A stretch of DNA of 64,000 nucleotides. Source: Alitta virens (taxonomy: Eukaryota; Annelida; Polychaeta; Phyllodocida; Nereididae). The first letter of the stretch is position 1, and the number at the start of each line of letters is the position of its first letter. A program made the position numbers and the translations under genes. The notes under the pieces were generated by a model. The model was not told the origin of the DNA. It saw nothing but the letters and a program-made list of their open reading frames with translations, and ran no database searches. The stretch lies in assembly GCA_932294295.1 (NCBI GenBank), contig OW028575.1:36148253-36212252 (forward strand). Reading direction: 5' to 3'. Positions 52,448-61,438 of the stretch are shown piece by piece.

Positions 52448-52779
52448 TATTTCTTGCGATGTTGACTGCTTGACTTCTTTTTAATGTATGGGCTTTTTCG
52501 ACTTTTGGGTTTAGATTTATTTGATGTTGTCTTTCTTCTCTCAGTCGGCGGCTTTGTCAGGGTTTTCCTCTTACGTTTAACAGTAGACATCTCCTCTTTG
52601 GTCTGGTCAAAAGTTTTTTTGATATCCGATATCAGCTCAATCTTGATCTTGGGTAGGTCTTTGACAACCTTAGAGTTTTCTATAATGTATTGAGGGTTGT
52701 CTGCTCCTGAATAACGTCTGAGGCCATCAGTTAAAAAGGGTGTAGGTCTACTTCCCTGAGTAGAAAAATATGCTTCCAT
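52447..52779 (-). CDS. Basic protein, possible DNA-condensing core protein (110 aa)
   Basis: The N-terminal 65 residues are mixed. The C-terminal 45 are Lys/Arg/Ser-rich, with KRKRK and repeated RRK, SKPK and KKK clusters, giving a strong nuclear-localisation and DNA-binding character. Adenoviruses and related elements encode small basic core proteins, so this is a plausible counterpart, but there is no family motif and the call is inference from charge and position. It lies directly before the capsid gene and has its own TATA box inside the end of the 128-aa gene. Confidence 0.55.
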   Translation of the reverse strand: MEAYFSTQGSRPTPFLTDGLRRYSGADNPQYIIENSKVVKDLPKIKIELISDIKKTFDQTKEEMSTVKRKRKTLTKPPTERRKTTSNKSKPKSRKSPYIKKKSSSQHRKK

Positions 52780-52817
52780 GTCGATGTCTTTGATGAGAAT
52801 GATTAGAACCTAGTCTG

Positions 52818-53204
52818 CTAAGGTTTATATACAAAGTGTAGCGTGATGAATGTTGCCCCTTCAGTCATCTCAAGTTTTTGTTCTGTAGAGGCATTTAATA
52901 TGTAAATGTGTATACTATCTATAAAGTTCTGAGCAACCGTTACATAGTAACGGTCTAGATTCTTTTCTTTATCGGGTACATATCTTAGTATATTTAGCTG
53001 CTTTTGACCGACAATGGTAGAGTTGCAGATGTTACTGCATACATATATATGAGGGGCTACTGTAGATCTGTATTGGCAGAGTGCTACTTTCCAGCCGGCC
53101 TCTAGTCTTAATGGTCTGTTAAGCCTGACTTTAAAATTAACTGGTGTGTTTTGAAAAATTTCTGAGCTATGATTGCTGTTGAGTATAATATAGAAGTCAT
53201 TCAT
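52818..53204 (-). CDS. Small capsid-type protein (128 aa), minor capsid candidate
   Basis: The N-terminus matches a pattern common in Polinton capsid-associated proteins: FYIILNSNHSSEIFQNTPVN, then FKVRLNRPLRLEAGWKVAL (residues 24-42). The rest alternates strand-like segments, compatible with a single jelly-roll, which in Polintons forms the penton or minor capsid protein. At 128 aa it is shorter than usual for a penton, so it may be only the N-terminal-type domain. The ATG overlaps the integrase stop by 8 nt (ATGAATGA). Moderate certainty. Confidence 0.6.
   Translation of the reverse strand: MNDFYIILNSNHSSEIFQNTPVNFKVRLNRPLRLEAGWKVALCQYRSTVAPHIYVCSNICNSTIVGQKQLNILRYVPDKEKNLDRYYVTVAQNFIDSIHIYILNASTEQKLEMTEGATFITLHFVYKP
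52824..52831 (-). promoter_or_regulatory. TATA box for the basic protein/capsid/ATPase group
   Basis: TATATAAA on the minus strand lies 45-52 bp before the ATG at 52779, inside the last codons of the 128-aa gene. Confidence 0.6.
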
Positions 53205-54288
53205 ATTTTATAATTTCTGAAGCTTGAATCCAGGAGTCAAATTTCTTGCTGTATCCTAACCAACGAACTAGTGCCTCTCTCACCCCTTGTCTAATGCGGT
53301 ATCTGAGAATTTTCTCGATCTTATATAGGGTCTTGTCGGTGATCAAGCTCATCTGTAGTTCCTGCTCATAGAAACTGCCGTCAACATCTTCCTCATTTAA
53401 ATCGGTTACTCTATAACGTGGTGGGTGTGAAGCAGTTCTTTTATCAATTTTGAAAATTTCCTCTGTCCATTTCCTGTCAAACCCCTTCTCGAACTGCATT
53501 CTGGCTAAGGATAATCTTACTTTATCTCCTATGTTAAATTTATATATAATGAGTTCTCTTTCTCTTTTAAGCTCGATGGGTAAATATAGCTTTTCGTAAA
53601 GTTCTTGCTGATTCTCTCTGGTGACTTGTGAAGGGGGCATACCTATTGAAGAATGCTTGGTATTATTATAACTAGAAACAATCTCTTGAAGCTGATCGAT
53701 GTATCTATGAGTTTGATGTTTGGTAAAGAATTTGTATATTCGTGATTTGATTGTTCTGATTACTCGTTCAGCATAGTTTGCATGGTAAACATTATAAGCT
53801 AGTACATGGTTTATGTTTCTAGACTTCAGGTAATGTTGGACAATTTTAGCCGTGTATTCTTTACCCTGATCGCTTCTTAACTCTTTTACAATGAGCTTAT
53901 CTTTGAAAATTATTTTCATGACTTTAACCATATCTTCGCCGGTTTTACTTTTCATGGGTTCAATTCTTAGATATCTTGAAAATAAATCAATGAATACTGC
54001 CAGATATTTTACTCTATCATTACTCCTGCTAAATTTCTGAACGTCCATTAAGTCAGTATCCATAATCTCGTTCATTTCCCCTACTATAATTGATTCTCGT
54101 TTAAATTTTAGTGTAGGTTGTTTGTGTACCAGGTAGGTGTACTGCTCTGATAACCATTTCTTTACATCTTTAAACTTGAGTTTATGGGGGTTACCTTCGG
54201 CTTTGATACTTTGCCAGAGCTTGGTTATTCCTGAGTAACTACCAGGCTTACTAGTATTATAGTAAATAGAGTTTAAATAATTATCCAT
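53197..54288 (-). CDS. Retroviral-type integrase with chromodomain (363 aa)
   Basis: This enzyme inserts the element into host DNA. The catalytic triad fits D79 (MDTDLMD), D140 (LRSDQGKEY) and E174 (NYAERVIRTIK), with 33 residues between the last two. An N-terminal helical segment (GSYSGITKLWQSIK ... VKKWLSEQYTYLVHK) matches Polinton integrases. A chromodomain closes the protein (about 320-360: YKIEKILRYRIRQG ... VRWLGYSKKFDSWIQ), which may direct insertion to particular chromatin. All domains are intact. The ATG overlaps the stop of the upstream membrane-protein gene by 8 nt (ATGGATAA). Confidence 0.92.
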   Translation of the reverse strand: MDNYLNSIYYNTSKPGSYSGITKLWQSIKAEGNPHKLKFKDVKKWLSEQYTYLVHKQPTLKFKRESIIVGEMNEIMDTDLMDVQKFSRSNDRVKYLAVFIDLFSRYLRIEPMKSKTGEDMVKVMKIIFKDKLIVKELRSDQGKEYTAKIVQHYLKSRNINHVLAYNVYHANYAERVIRTIKSRIYKFFTKHQTHRYIDQLQEIVSSYNNTKHSSIGMPPSQVTRENQQELYEKLYLPIELKRERELIIYKFNIGDKVRLSLARMQFEKGFDRKWTEEIFKIDKRTASHPPRYRVTDLNEEDVDGSFYEQELQMSLITDKTLYKIEKILRYRIRQGVREALVRWLGYSKKFDSWIQASEIIKYE

Positions 54289-54523
54289 TATTGATTAGTA
54301 CTCTTCTGTCTTTTATAGTAGGGTTCGGTAGAAGAAATCCTATACTGCTGCTTAAAAGTCCTACCCAGAGCTCGCTGAGAGGGTGACTGATTGATAGATT
54401 GACGATGCATGCTATTATTACTACGTAGAGTATGATAATTTGGCTAAAAAATACTACCTCGTTCTTGGGTATCTTAACTCCCAAGACATGCCAGTTCTCG
54501 TTGTTTATCGATTGAGTCTCCAT
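54281..54523 (-). CDS. Small two-pass membrane protein (80 aa)
   Basis: A hydrophobic segment at 24-45 (FFSQIIILYVVIIACIVNLS) and a second at about 51-66 end in GFLLPNPTIK. A short membrane protein with a 'G-LLP-P' ending is common in animal Polintons; its role is unknown. It is first in a group with integrase and the 128-aa protein, overlapping integrase by 8 nt, and is preceded by a TATA box. Confidence 0.6.
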   Translation of the reverse strand: METQSINNENWHVLGVKIPKNEVVFFSQIIILYVVIIACIVNLSISHPLSELWVGLLSSSIGFLLPNPTIKDRRVLINNG

Positions 54524-54555
54524 GACAAACTGATTGTGAATTTGTTTGATCTCTT

Positions 54556-54563
54556 TATTTATA
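54556..54563 (-). promoter_or_regulatory. TATA box for the membrane protein/integrase/128-aa group
   Basis: TATAAATA on the minus strand lies 33-40 bp before the ATG at 54523. Confidence 0.65.
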
Positions 54564-54596
54564 GCTCATGTAGAAATAACTGAATCGTTACAAACA

Positions 54597-54666
54597 TTGT
54601 ACAGCCTCTTTGCTAAGTATACATATATTTACATATTTACATATTTACATATGTACACATTTACAT
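54597..54666. repeat. AT-rich ~10-bp repeats after the polymerase stop
   Basis: ATTTACATAT-like units repeat about six times just after the polymerase stop at 54668. Being AT-rich and directly downstream, the tract may take part in 3'-end formation, but no canonical AATAAA was seen within it. Confidence 0.5.
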
Positions 54667-54667
54667 A

Positions 54668-57600
54668 TTAATATCCATATGGTAGAGTATCGTAATTATC
54701 TAGTAATACCCTTTTGGTATAAACCAGCTTTACAGTCTTGTAAGAGGCCTTGTTAAAAACTCGGCCATGTACTTTATCTCTTACAAACATATTGTATGTG
54801 GGGAGTCTGATGATTTGACCTTGGGTAACGACCTGTTGGATGTTTTCGAAAGTTACGAGTTGACTGTTGGCTGGGTTCATGACGATGCCTTTGAATTTGA
54901 CTATTTCTGTGTTGTCGTTAAGTCTGTAGCTGTAGGACTTTGGTCCTGAAGAGATGAATGCTGTTATGTATTGGCCTGGTGGTAATTCGTCGGTCAACTG
55001 GCCTAGGAAGTCTCCTAATGGTGGTATATCTTGGTCTAAAGGATGTGAAGATGACAGAGTCTGTATCCATGTAGAGAACTCTTCGTCCTAACTGATCGAT
55101 GAGTCCATAGAGTTTTAGCCTTGCCCAGCATGTGGTGAATGAGGCGACGACATCGTTAGTCTTGATATTGTCAGGTTCAAATGTTTCTCTACTTTTGGTT
55201 TCTATCATCAAGCAGTCTTCATTGACCATGTAGATCATTATGATTTCGTTAGACGGATCGTTGGCTAATTGCTTGAATTTGGAGGGGTCAGTGATATACT
55301 GGCTTCTGACTCGATTTGGTTTCTCTCCAAATTTCCCCCAAAAGCTGTTGAGAGCTAGTTTGGCTACTGTTCTTAGCCCTGGGTTGTGATTGATGTTTTC
55401 TTGTCTCAGACTGACTCCTTCTACATCTTGATAGTTCTGGGTGTAAGTCTCTTGGTCTTCTAGAGTTTTGACCCATTCGGGGTATCCTGAAGCCTCCTGC
55501 TTAATCCTGAGAAATGTGTCGACATATTCCCTGAACAGTTTGTCTGAAGTGTTTTCCCAGTGATAAACTTCGTAAATCTTGAGGATGATGTAACCTTTCT
55601 CTATAGCCTTCATGATTTCTGGAGTGCAGTATGTGCCGATAATGGACCTCTGCTCCTTACTGCATTGACATGGCAACAGTCTGTGCTCATCCGCACATGT
55701 TCGACATAGAGGGAATTTAAGACGGCCTCCTGATCTGTAAGGTAGAACGGGGTGATAGAGACCTCTTGGTGGTAATACTTTAATTTTGGCTATACTGAAG
55801 TAGGCTCTCATGGTGTAGTCAAAATCTTTGGTTAATATCTGAGGGTGTCCTACAGGTAGAGAGCTGTATTTATTTACCGAGGGGTAGAGGCTTGTATAAT
55901 CAAAATAATGGATCTTCTCATCCTCTCCTACCTCATAATGAAGATGTACAGATGATGTCCTCCCTCCGAAGAATGAGTCTCTGATATGGAGTCTTGGTGG
56001 TATATCCAACGAGGTGACGAAATCCTTCATCATCTGGTCTTCTTTGACATGTTTGTCAAAATGACATTCCCATATAGTGGTGACTGTTGAGGCTGTGGTC
56101 CTTAGAAAACTCTCTCGTTTTAAGGTCTTCTGATAAAGCTCCTCAATTGTTTGATGGTTGTAACTGTCTTTGATATTTCTGTCAGGAAAGCATGAGGGAC
56201 AGCCGTGCCACTGGCAACCGTAAAATTCATAGAGCACTCCGTTGCTATCAGCTCCATCTACTTTATATTGACCTACTGACAGCTCGCCGATGTTACGTGC
56301 ATGCTGAATGAAGACTTTGCGGGTATGACTAAGATATTCAAGCCATTGAATTGCCTTGTAACTGTGCCCCTGTCGTGCTGTATATCCTTGAGGTGGTATG
56401 TGGGCGATGTCAGAATTTAGGAAGGTTTGTTCTTTAATCTTTCCAGCAGTTAGTATCTGGTTGTTGTGGTAGTATTGGCCTCCTACCATTGTGGCTTTAG
56501 TTGTGGTACCGTCTTCAAGAGTTACTTGGTAGTGTTCCTTGAGAAAGTTTTGTCTGAAGATCTGCATACATGTAGAGGCTATGGTGACCTGAGAGAAGGG
56601 ATCTATAGTCGTGACTCCTGTTTCAGTTTCCAAGGCTGTTACGGTCTTAATGAGTTGACGGAATTTCATGCATGCTTCTCTAAGAATTTTGACATCGGTC
56701 CTACAGTACTCCTCCATGTCTTTGTGCATGTCATAAGGACCTTGTAGACTATTATGCCATTGTAGGTCAATGTCTTTACCGTAGAAGTCTGTTGATGGAT
56801 AGCTCGGGAAATATCTCTGGTGAAAGTGTTGTCTGTTATTGAACATGTGAGGGAAATATCCTTTCTTTAATGATGATGAGAGTCCTAATGTCTTTGGTAG
56901 TTTCTTGAGAGCCATTGGTAGAAAGTTGAGCGAGTCTATGAATCGGATGTTTGTCTGGGGTACACTCATGTACATTATCTTGGTTCCTACTTTGGTGAGA
57001 GAGGGTTGTATTCCATTTTGAAGTAGATATCCCTGTAGGAAGAGGAAGTCGTACCCTTTTCCATTGTGAGCTATACATGTGTAGCCTTTGTGATAGTCGT
57101 TGATGAGCCATTTACCAAAATCTTGAACTGTTGCATCTCCTTTGAAAATAACCTCCTTCTGGTAGCAGTGTTGGCATGCGTGCTTTTGTTCCTGGGTGAG
57201 GCATTTGATACCGCATTGCTGGCAGTGTGTCTGCTCATCAGTGCAGTCGTTGCAGGTAGACTGAGCTACAACAAAGTTTGGTATGTGTTGTTGCAGACCG
57301 CAGTACCATTTGTCGCAGTTTCTACATCTTCTACATGTTGAGCATATGTAGTCTTCTGTGCATGTAATGCATCCGTTCTTCTTCGAGTGTTGCTTGTAGC
57401 CTCTTTGGCATTGGAATATCTCGTCTTGTGTAGACTCGAAATCGAAGATGATGAATTTACATGTGTTGGCTTTTTGTTTTGATGTTCTCATGTAGCAGAG
57501 ATGGTGTCCTGTAAAGTAGTCTTGACAGAGACGACATAGCCATTCGCCGCAAACATGATCTTCTTTTGTTCTTTTCAGAGTGTCGAGTAGCTTCTTACAG

Positions 57601-59210
57601 CCTCCGCAAAAGAAGTATTGTTGACATTTGGATAACTTTTCTTCTCCTCTGCGAGGTCCCTTTTTGAATAACTCCGCTTGTCGATGGTTGGTAAAACAGT
57701 CTGAACTGCGACATGTTCTATTACAGTCTTGACATTTAACAGCCTGCTCCCATGTGCAGTCTTTTCTCAGGCAGACCATGCATTTGTTTTTACAAAAATG
57801 TATGGTTTTTTTGTTGTGGTATTTGAGGCATTCAGTGCAGATTTCTTTATTGGCGAGAAGCCCTGATATTGATGTAATGGAGTGAAAATGTTGTCCGTCT
57901 TTGTAAAGAAATATCTTGTCGTCCCTGGTCTTGGATCCTGCATAGATAGTGCCATGGTCTGTATCCTTGTCTATGACGATTATCTGTACATTGAGATAAT
58001 CTTCAAATTTGTAGAATTCTCTAATTTGAATCTGTCTATCTGCTGGAAGGTTGACATCATTGAGAAGTTGAAGACCTCTACCTAACTGGGAATTTTGGCC
58101 TTTTCTGTGAGCTCTTGATGGTCTGCAGAGTGTTTTAAATTGGGGGTCCTGTCGCAGTTTAGCCATGCAGATAGTGATTGCCCTAGCTGAGCAGGTGTAG
58201 TTGTCGGGTAGTTCGGGGACGAATATTGTACATCTTTTTCTGATGATAGAGTTGTTCTTGTCCTTTATATCTGTGTTTGTGATGGTAAGAGAATTTCTAT
58301 TTTTTTTTACCTGTGGAGGTATTTGTTGATTAGTAGATCTACATATGTGATTGGTCTTGTATATGGAGAAACATATTTTGCAGATGTTGCTTGAGTGTAG
58401 TAAACTCTGAATATTTGTGACTGCATTAATGCCTTGGCGGTCCTGGTAGAGATAAATTGTGGTCTCCTTGGGGGGTCCTCCATATAAAATCTTGCGGTCT
58501 TGGTCAAGTAGAATAATCTGCATGTTGAGGTAATCCTCAAATCTTGGAAGATCTTCAATCTTTACTTGGTGAGTGGCGGGTAAAGGAATATCCCTTAAAA
58601 GTGAAAGTGCCAGACCTAGTTGAGATCTGGGCCCTGCTTTGTTGGCTCTAGATGCCTTACTGATCTCTGCAGCTCTGGGGTGGTTTTGGGCTCTGGCTCT
58701 GGCAACAACTATTGCTCTGACAAGTTGTGTGTTGTCGTCTTGTAGAGTGGGTATGGTTATGTAGGCCTTACCTCCTCCTCTGTCATGATGAAGCGTCCCT
58801 ACTTCTACGTGGAATGAGTTGTCAACACTCATGTTCTGAGCTGATTGTAGGACTTTTTCCATTCTGTCCATGATAGTCTTTGCTGTGATGAGGTTTTGAG
58901 GCCTCATGTGAATGACAATGTCCTGTTTGAGGTCATTATGTTGAATGATTATCCTTGCTCTATCTTCAGGTTGATGTTGCTGTCCTGATCTGTCAATGAC
59001 TTCTTGAAACATACCTTCAAGTTCTTGATGTATGTCCAGTAGTCTGTGTCCTACATAGTCTTGGTTAAATGTGGCTCTGAAGCTTCTTTCTTCATAACCA
59101 AACCTTCTGGCTACTCTGTGATGGGTTTGGCTGATCTGGTAAGGTGAAGGCCTTGGGATCTTTGCTCTGGGTGGATCTGGTGGATCTGGTGACAAGCTCC
59201 TTTTAGTCAT
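54668..59210 (-). CDS. Protein-primed family B DNA polymerase, frameshifted near the 3' end
   Basis: This is the element's replicase. From ATG 59210: a Pro/Arg-rich N-terminus; two tandem copies of an OTU-like module (about 145-291 and 324-473); a Cys-rich region (473-580); 3'-5' exonuclease motifs FDFES (D590, E592), HNGKGYDF (about 720) and EYCRTD (about 835); polymerase motif A DYTSLYPS (about 1107), motif B LALNSFWGKFG (about 1290) and motif C YMDTDS (about 1381). Eight bases past motif C's SVIFTS the frame shifts: at TCC TTT AGA (around 55038-55046) one base must be skipped to continue into LDQDIPPLGDFLGQL and the rest, ending at 54668. Unshifted, the protein ends in an unrelated tail at 54918. 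Either a disabling indel, a sequencing error in the T run, or programmed +1 shifting. Confidence 0.9.
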
Positions 59211-59243
59211 GATGACTGTATGAAGGTGTGGTGGTTGAGAGCT

Positions 59244-59251
59244 CTTATATA
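59244..59251 (-). promoter_or_regulatory. TATA box for the polymerase gene
   Basis: TATATAAG on the minus strand lies 34-41 bp before the ATG at 59210. Confidence 0.65.
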
Positions 59252-59678
59252 CTGATGATTATGTAATAAAAGGCTATTTTTAGATATGTTGTCATACCCT
59301 TAGGTATTGAAAATAGGCTGAAAATCATAAACCCTGTCATGTTGTCTAGAAAAGGTGTCATTGTGAAATATACCCTAGGGCTAGATAATAATTGTGTAAA
59401 ATATCATCTGATCAGAGACATGTTGACCAATTATATATATGATGTTTATGTAATGAAGGATATTTTTAGGTATATAAAAATGATAGACCTCAAATGCCCT
59501 TGGGGTGTACAGGTGTTCCTATGTGTATTGATGTGTAACACCTATCATATTGCCTTGGGGCATGCAGGTGTTTATGGTTGACCTCAAGTCTGTGTTCACT
59601 GCTATGTGAATGTATCTTGTCTTTTATGATAACTTTGGTTTAAATGATATATAGACCCCTCCTCCTTTATGAAGATTG
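59252..59678. promoter_or_regulatory. Polymerase upstream region with duplicated motif blocks
   Basis: This is non-coding. A block with (A/T)TTATGTAAT followed by TATTTTTAGRTAT occurs twice (about 59257-59290 and 59445-59475). A second pair, CCCTTGGGGTGTACAGGTGTT and GCCTTGGGGCATGCAGGTGTT, lies at about 59498 and 59550. These may be regulatory repeats; nothing in the sequence proves it. Confidence 0.4.
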
Positions 59679-60050
59679 ATTAGTTCATGAATATTAATTA
59701 GTTCATGAATATTAATTAGTTCATGAATATTAATTAGCTCATGAACTAAAAGTTTATGAATATTAATTAGCTCATGAATATTAAAATTGCTAGTTCATAA
59801 AGTTAATTAGCCTTATAATGAAGTAATTATGAGTACTTTTGACAATTAAAGATTATACTAGTTAACTTTTTCTTATTAACGAGCTAATTAGTCTAAAACC
59901 CTTTGATGAATATTAATTAGGTCACAAATATTAAATATTAATTAGGTTATAAAGATTAATTAGGTCATGTCTATTAATTAGGTCATGAATATTAATTAGG
60001 TCATGCATATTAATTAGCTCATGAATATTAATTAGCTCATGAATATTAAT
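59679..60050. repeat. Right subterminal ~18-bp tandem repeats of the Polinton
   Basis: Units of the type TTAGTTCATGAATATTAA (also TTAGCTCATGAATATTAA and TTAGGTCATGAATATTAA) repeat a dozen or so times, tight in 59679-59780 and 59960-60050 and looser between. The left end of the element has only a single AATTAATATTC next to its terminal repeat, so the repeats are one-sided. Confidence 0.75.
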
Positions 60051-60135
60051 TAGCCACGCCCCTAGCCACGCCCCTAGCCACGCCCCTTTTGGGCCATGAA
60101 AAGGGGGGCCCTTACCAGGTATACATAGTAGTACT
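60041..60135 (-). repeat. Polinton right terminal inverted repeat
   Basis: Read on the minus strand it begins AGTACTACTATGTATACC, then AAAAGGGGCGTGG with two more GGGGCGTGGCTA units, then ATTAATATTC. It mirrors 43305-43387 with an extra 12-bp GGGGCGTGGCTA unit. Confidence 0.8.
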
Positions 60136-60510
60136 AATGTATAAAGGAACTTTCATCTTAATAATGCCAAAGAGCTGGCAGATGGTCTGTAATAAGTGGT
60201 TATTATAAAATTACAGCGAATTCACATGTCCTGTGATGATTGGCAAGTGTAATGATGGTTGACAGTAACACTAATATTTTTATATGTTCTGTTAATAGTC
60301 ATATTATGTTGTAATGCACAGTTGTTAAGGGCAGTTTTAAAGGTAAATTTGGCTCTAATCTATGTATGAGGAATGTAAGTCTATATTATGTGCATCCTAA
60401 GGATTGCTGAACATTGTTGTTGGAACTGTGGTGCTCCATGCTGCCTTAGCTGGGCAATGGCACTTTTAATGGCTGGACAGTTTACTTAATATGTTTTTAC
60501 ATATTCACAG
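60136..60510. other. Host flank, nothing recognised
   Basis: AT-rich DNA with no supported gene. A pyrimidine-containing acceptor, TTTTTACATATTCACAG, ends at 60510. Confidence 0.45.
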
Positions 60511-60845
60511 CCTTTTTGTACTACATGCTGAGAAGGACCACCAGACGTTGGAAATGACTGTCATGAGGCATCCCACCTGTCTACTACATTTCATCATTGG
60601 CCTGCACCTGATGGTACTACAAGTTCATCTTCTGGTCATTTAGCAGTGTTTAGTAGTGACAGTGGTCGCGGACTCACCTCAGACATCATCTACACTGGTT
60701 GCGTTTCTACATCATCTCATCAAAGATAACATCATCAACTAACTCTACATCTACAACTACATAAGTGCAAGCTGAACTGATTCCATAAGCTACATGCCAA
60801 CCTATATATTGTAACCTTTTTTATTTTATATGAATATTAAAAGTG
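60511..60845 (+). other. Possible downstream exon of the host unit split by the Polinton
   Basis: The acceptor at 60510 is followed by about 330 bp richer in C and G than its surroundings, then ATTAAA near 60837 as a possible poly(A) signal. The longest frame through it is about 50 codons and unrecognised. It could pair with the first exon ending at 43255, with the Polinton inside the intron. Non-coding RNA is equally possible. Confidence 0.3.
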
Positions 60846-61290
60846 GAAATAGTTAAAAGTGTTGTTGTTGTAGTGTGCGAGGGGGAACAGAGATCGTGAA
60901 TCTTTGACAGACCAATATCCAAGGATTTGCATACAATTAGATGATTTCATTATCTCCAAATACTGGAAAATAAGATTGAAAACTCACATGGGCAAAAAAG
61001 TTACTTTACCTGGTGTAAAACCAAAAAAGTGAAATTTTAAACTTCTCGTGCGGGGGGATTGTCTCACTGTTCCCAACTCTACCCCACATGCTGAATCGTA
61101 GAATGGCACAAGCATGTGTTCAACAAATTTTTTTTTAAATTTTAATTTTACATGGCAGCATTGACCTTTGCCTTGATAAATAAACTTCTGCATTGTTCTG
61201 TGTATAATAATGTTTTTATTAGGTCCATCACTGGATCATGCATCTCGAGTCAGATAACAGCTAAATAAACATATGCTGAATTTATATTTT
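60846..61290. other. Intergenic DNA, nothing recognised
   Basis: No gene or repeat could be supported on either strand. Confidence 0.45.
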
Positions 61291-61438
61291 CCAGTTGGCC
61301 CCCCTGATTTAGACCCAACTTCCGCCGCAAGGAGCGCTGCTGTGCCCTGGGCAGCCATGTAAGACGGCGGCTTGATTTAGACCATGCCCCCCCCCCCCCC
61401 ATTGGCCCCCTATTCCAGAAGGTCCAGCTACGCCACTG
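61291..61438 (-). mobile_element. hAT-like element fragment
   Basis: The minus strand starts CAGTGGCGTAGCTGGACC at 61438, the same terminal motif as at 38587 and 41852, followed by a G run at about 61387-61400. No partner terminus is evident; the other border is a guess at a CAGTTGGCCCC near 61291. A truncated copy is inferred. Confidence 0.4.

Larger units (their letters stand above)
43305..60135. mobile_element. Polinton/Maverick self-synthesising DNA transposon (about 16.8 kb)
   Basis: The element is bounded by imperfect inverted repeats and contains the diagnostic Polinton set: protein-primed family B polymerase, retroviral-type integrase, packaging ATPase, double-jelly-roll capsid protein and a small capsid-type protein, plus common accessory proteins. 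Its length is within the usual 15-20 kb. The flanking 6-mers (TTGACT at 43299-43304, AATGTA at 60136-60141) do not match, so no clear 6-bp target duplication was found; either the ends are decayed or my termini are off by a few bases. Nearly all recognisable genes are intact, so it looks young, but the polymerase is frameshifted. Confidence 0.93.

Noticed and set aside
55288..58558. Several 60-90 codon open frames overlapping the polymerase gene in other frames
   Set aside because: They are shadows of the 1430-codon polymerase frame. The one real off-frame segment is the polymerase C-terminus at 54668-54997.
59339..59581. 80-codon plus-strand open frame right of the polymerase gene
   Set aside because: It runs through the duplicated upstream motif blocks, lacks recognisable features and opposes the polymerase promoter.
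43299..60141. A 6-bp target-site duplication for the Polinton
   Set aside because: The 6-mers next to the inferred ends (TTGACT and AATGTA) do not match, and shifting the ends by a few bases gave no convincing pair.
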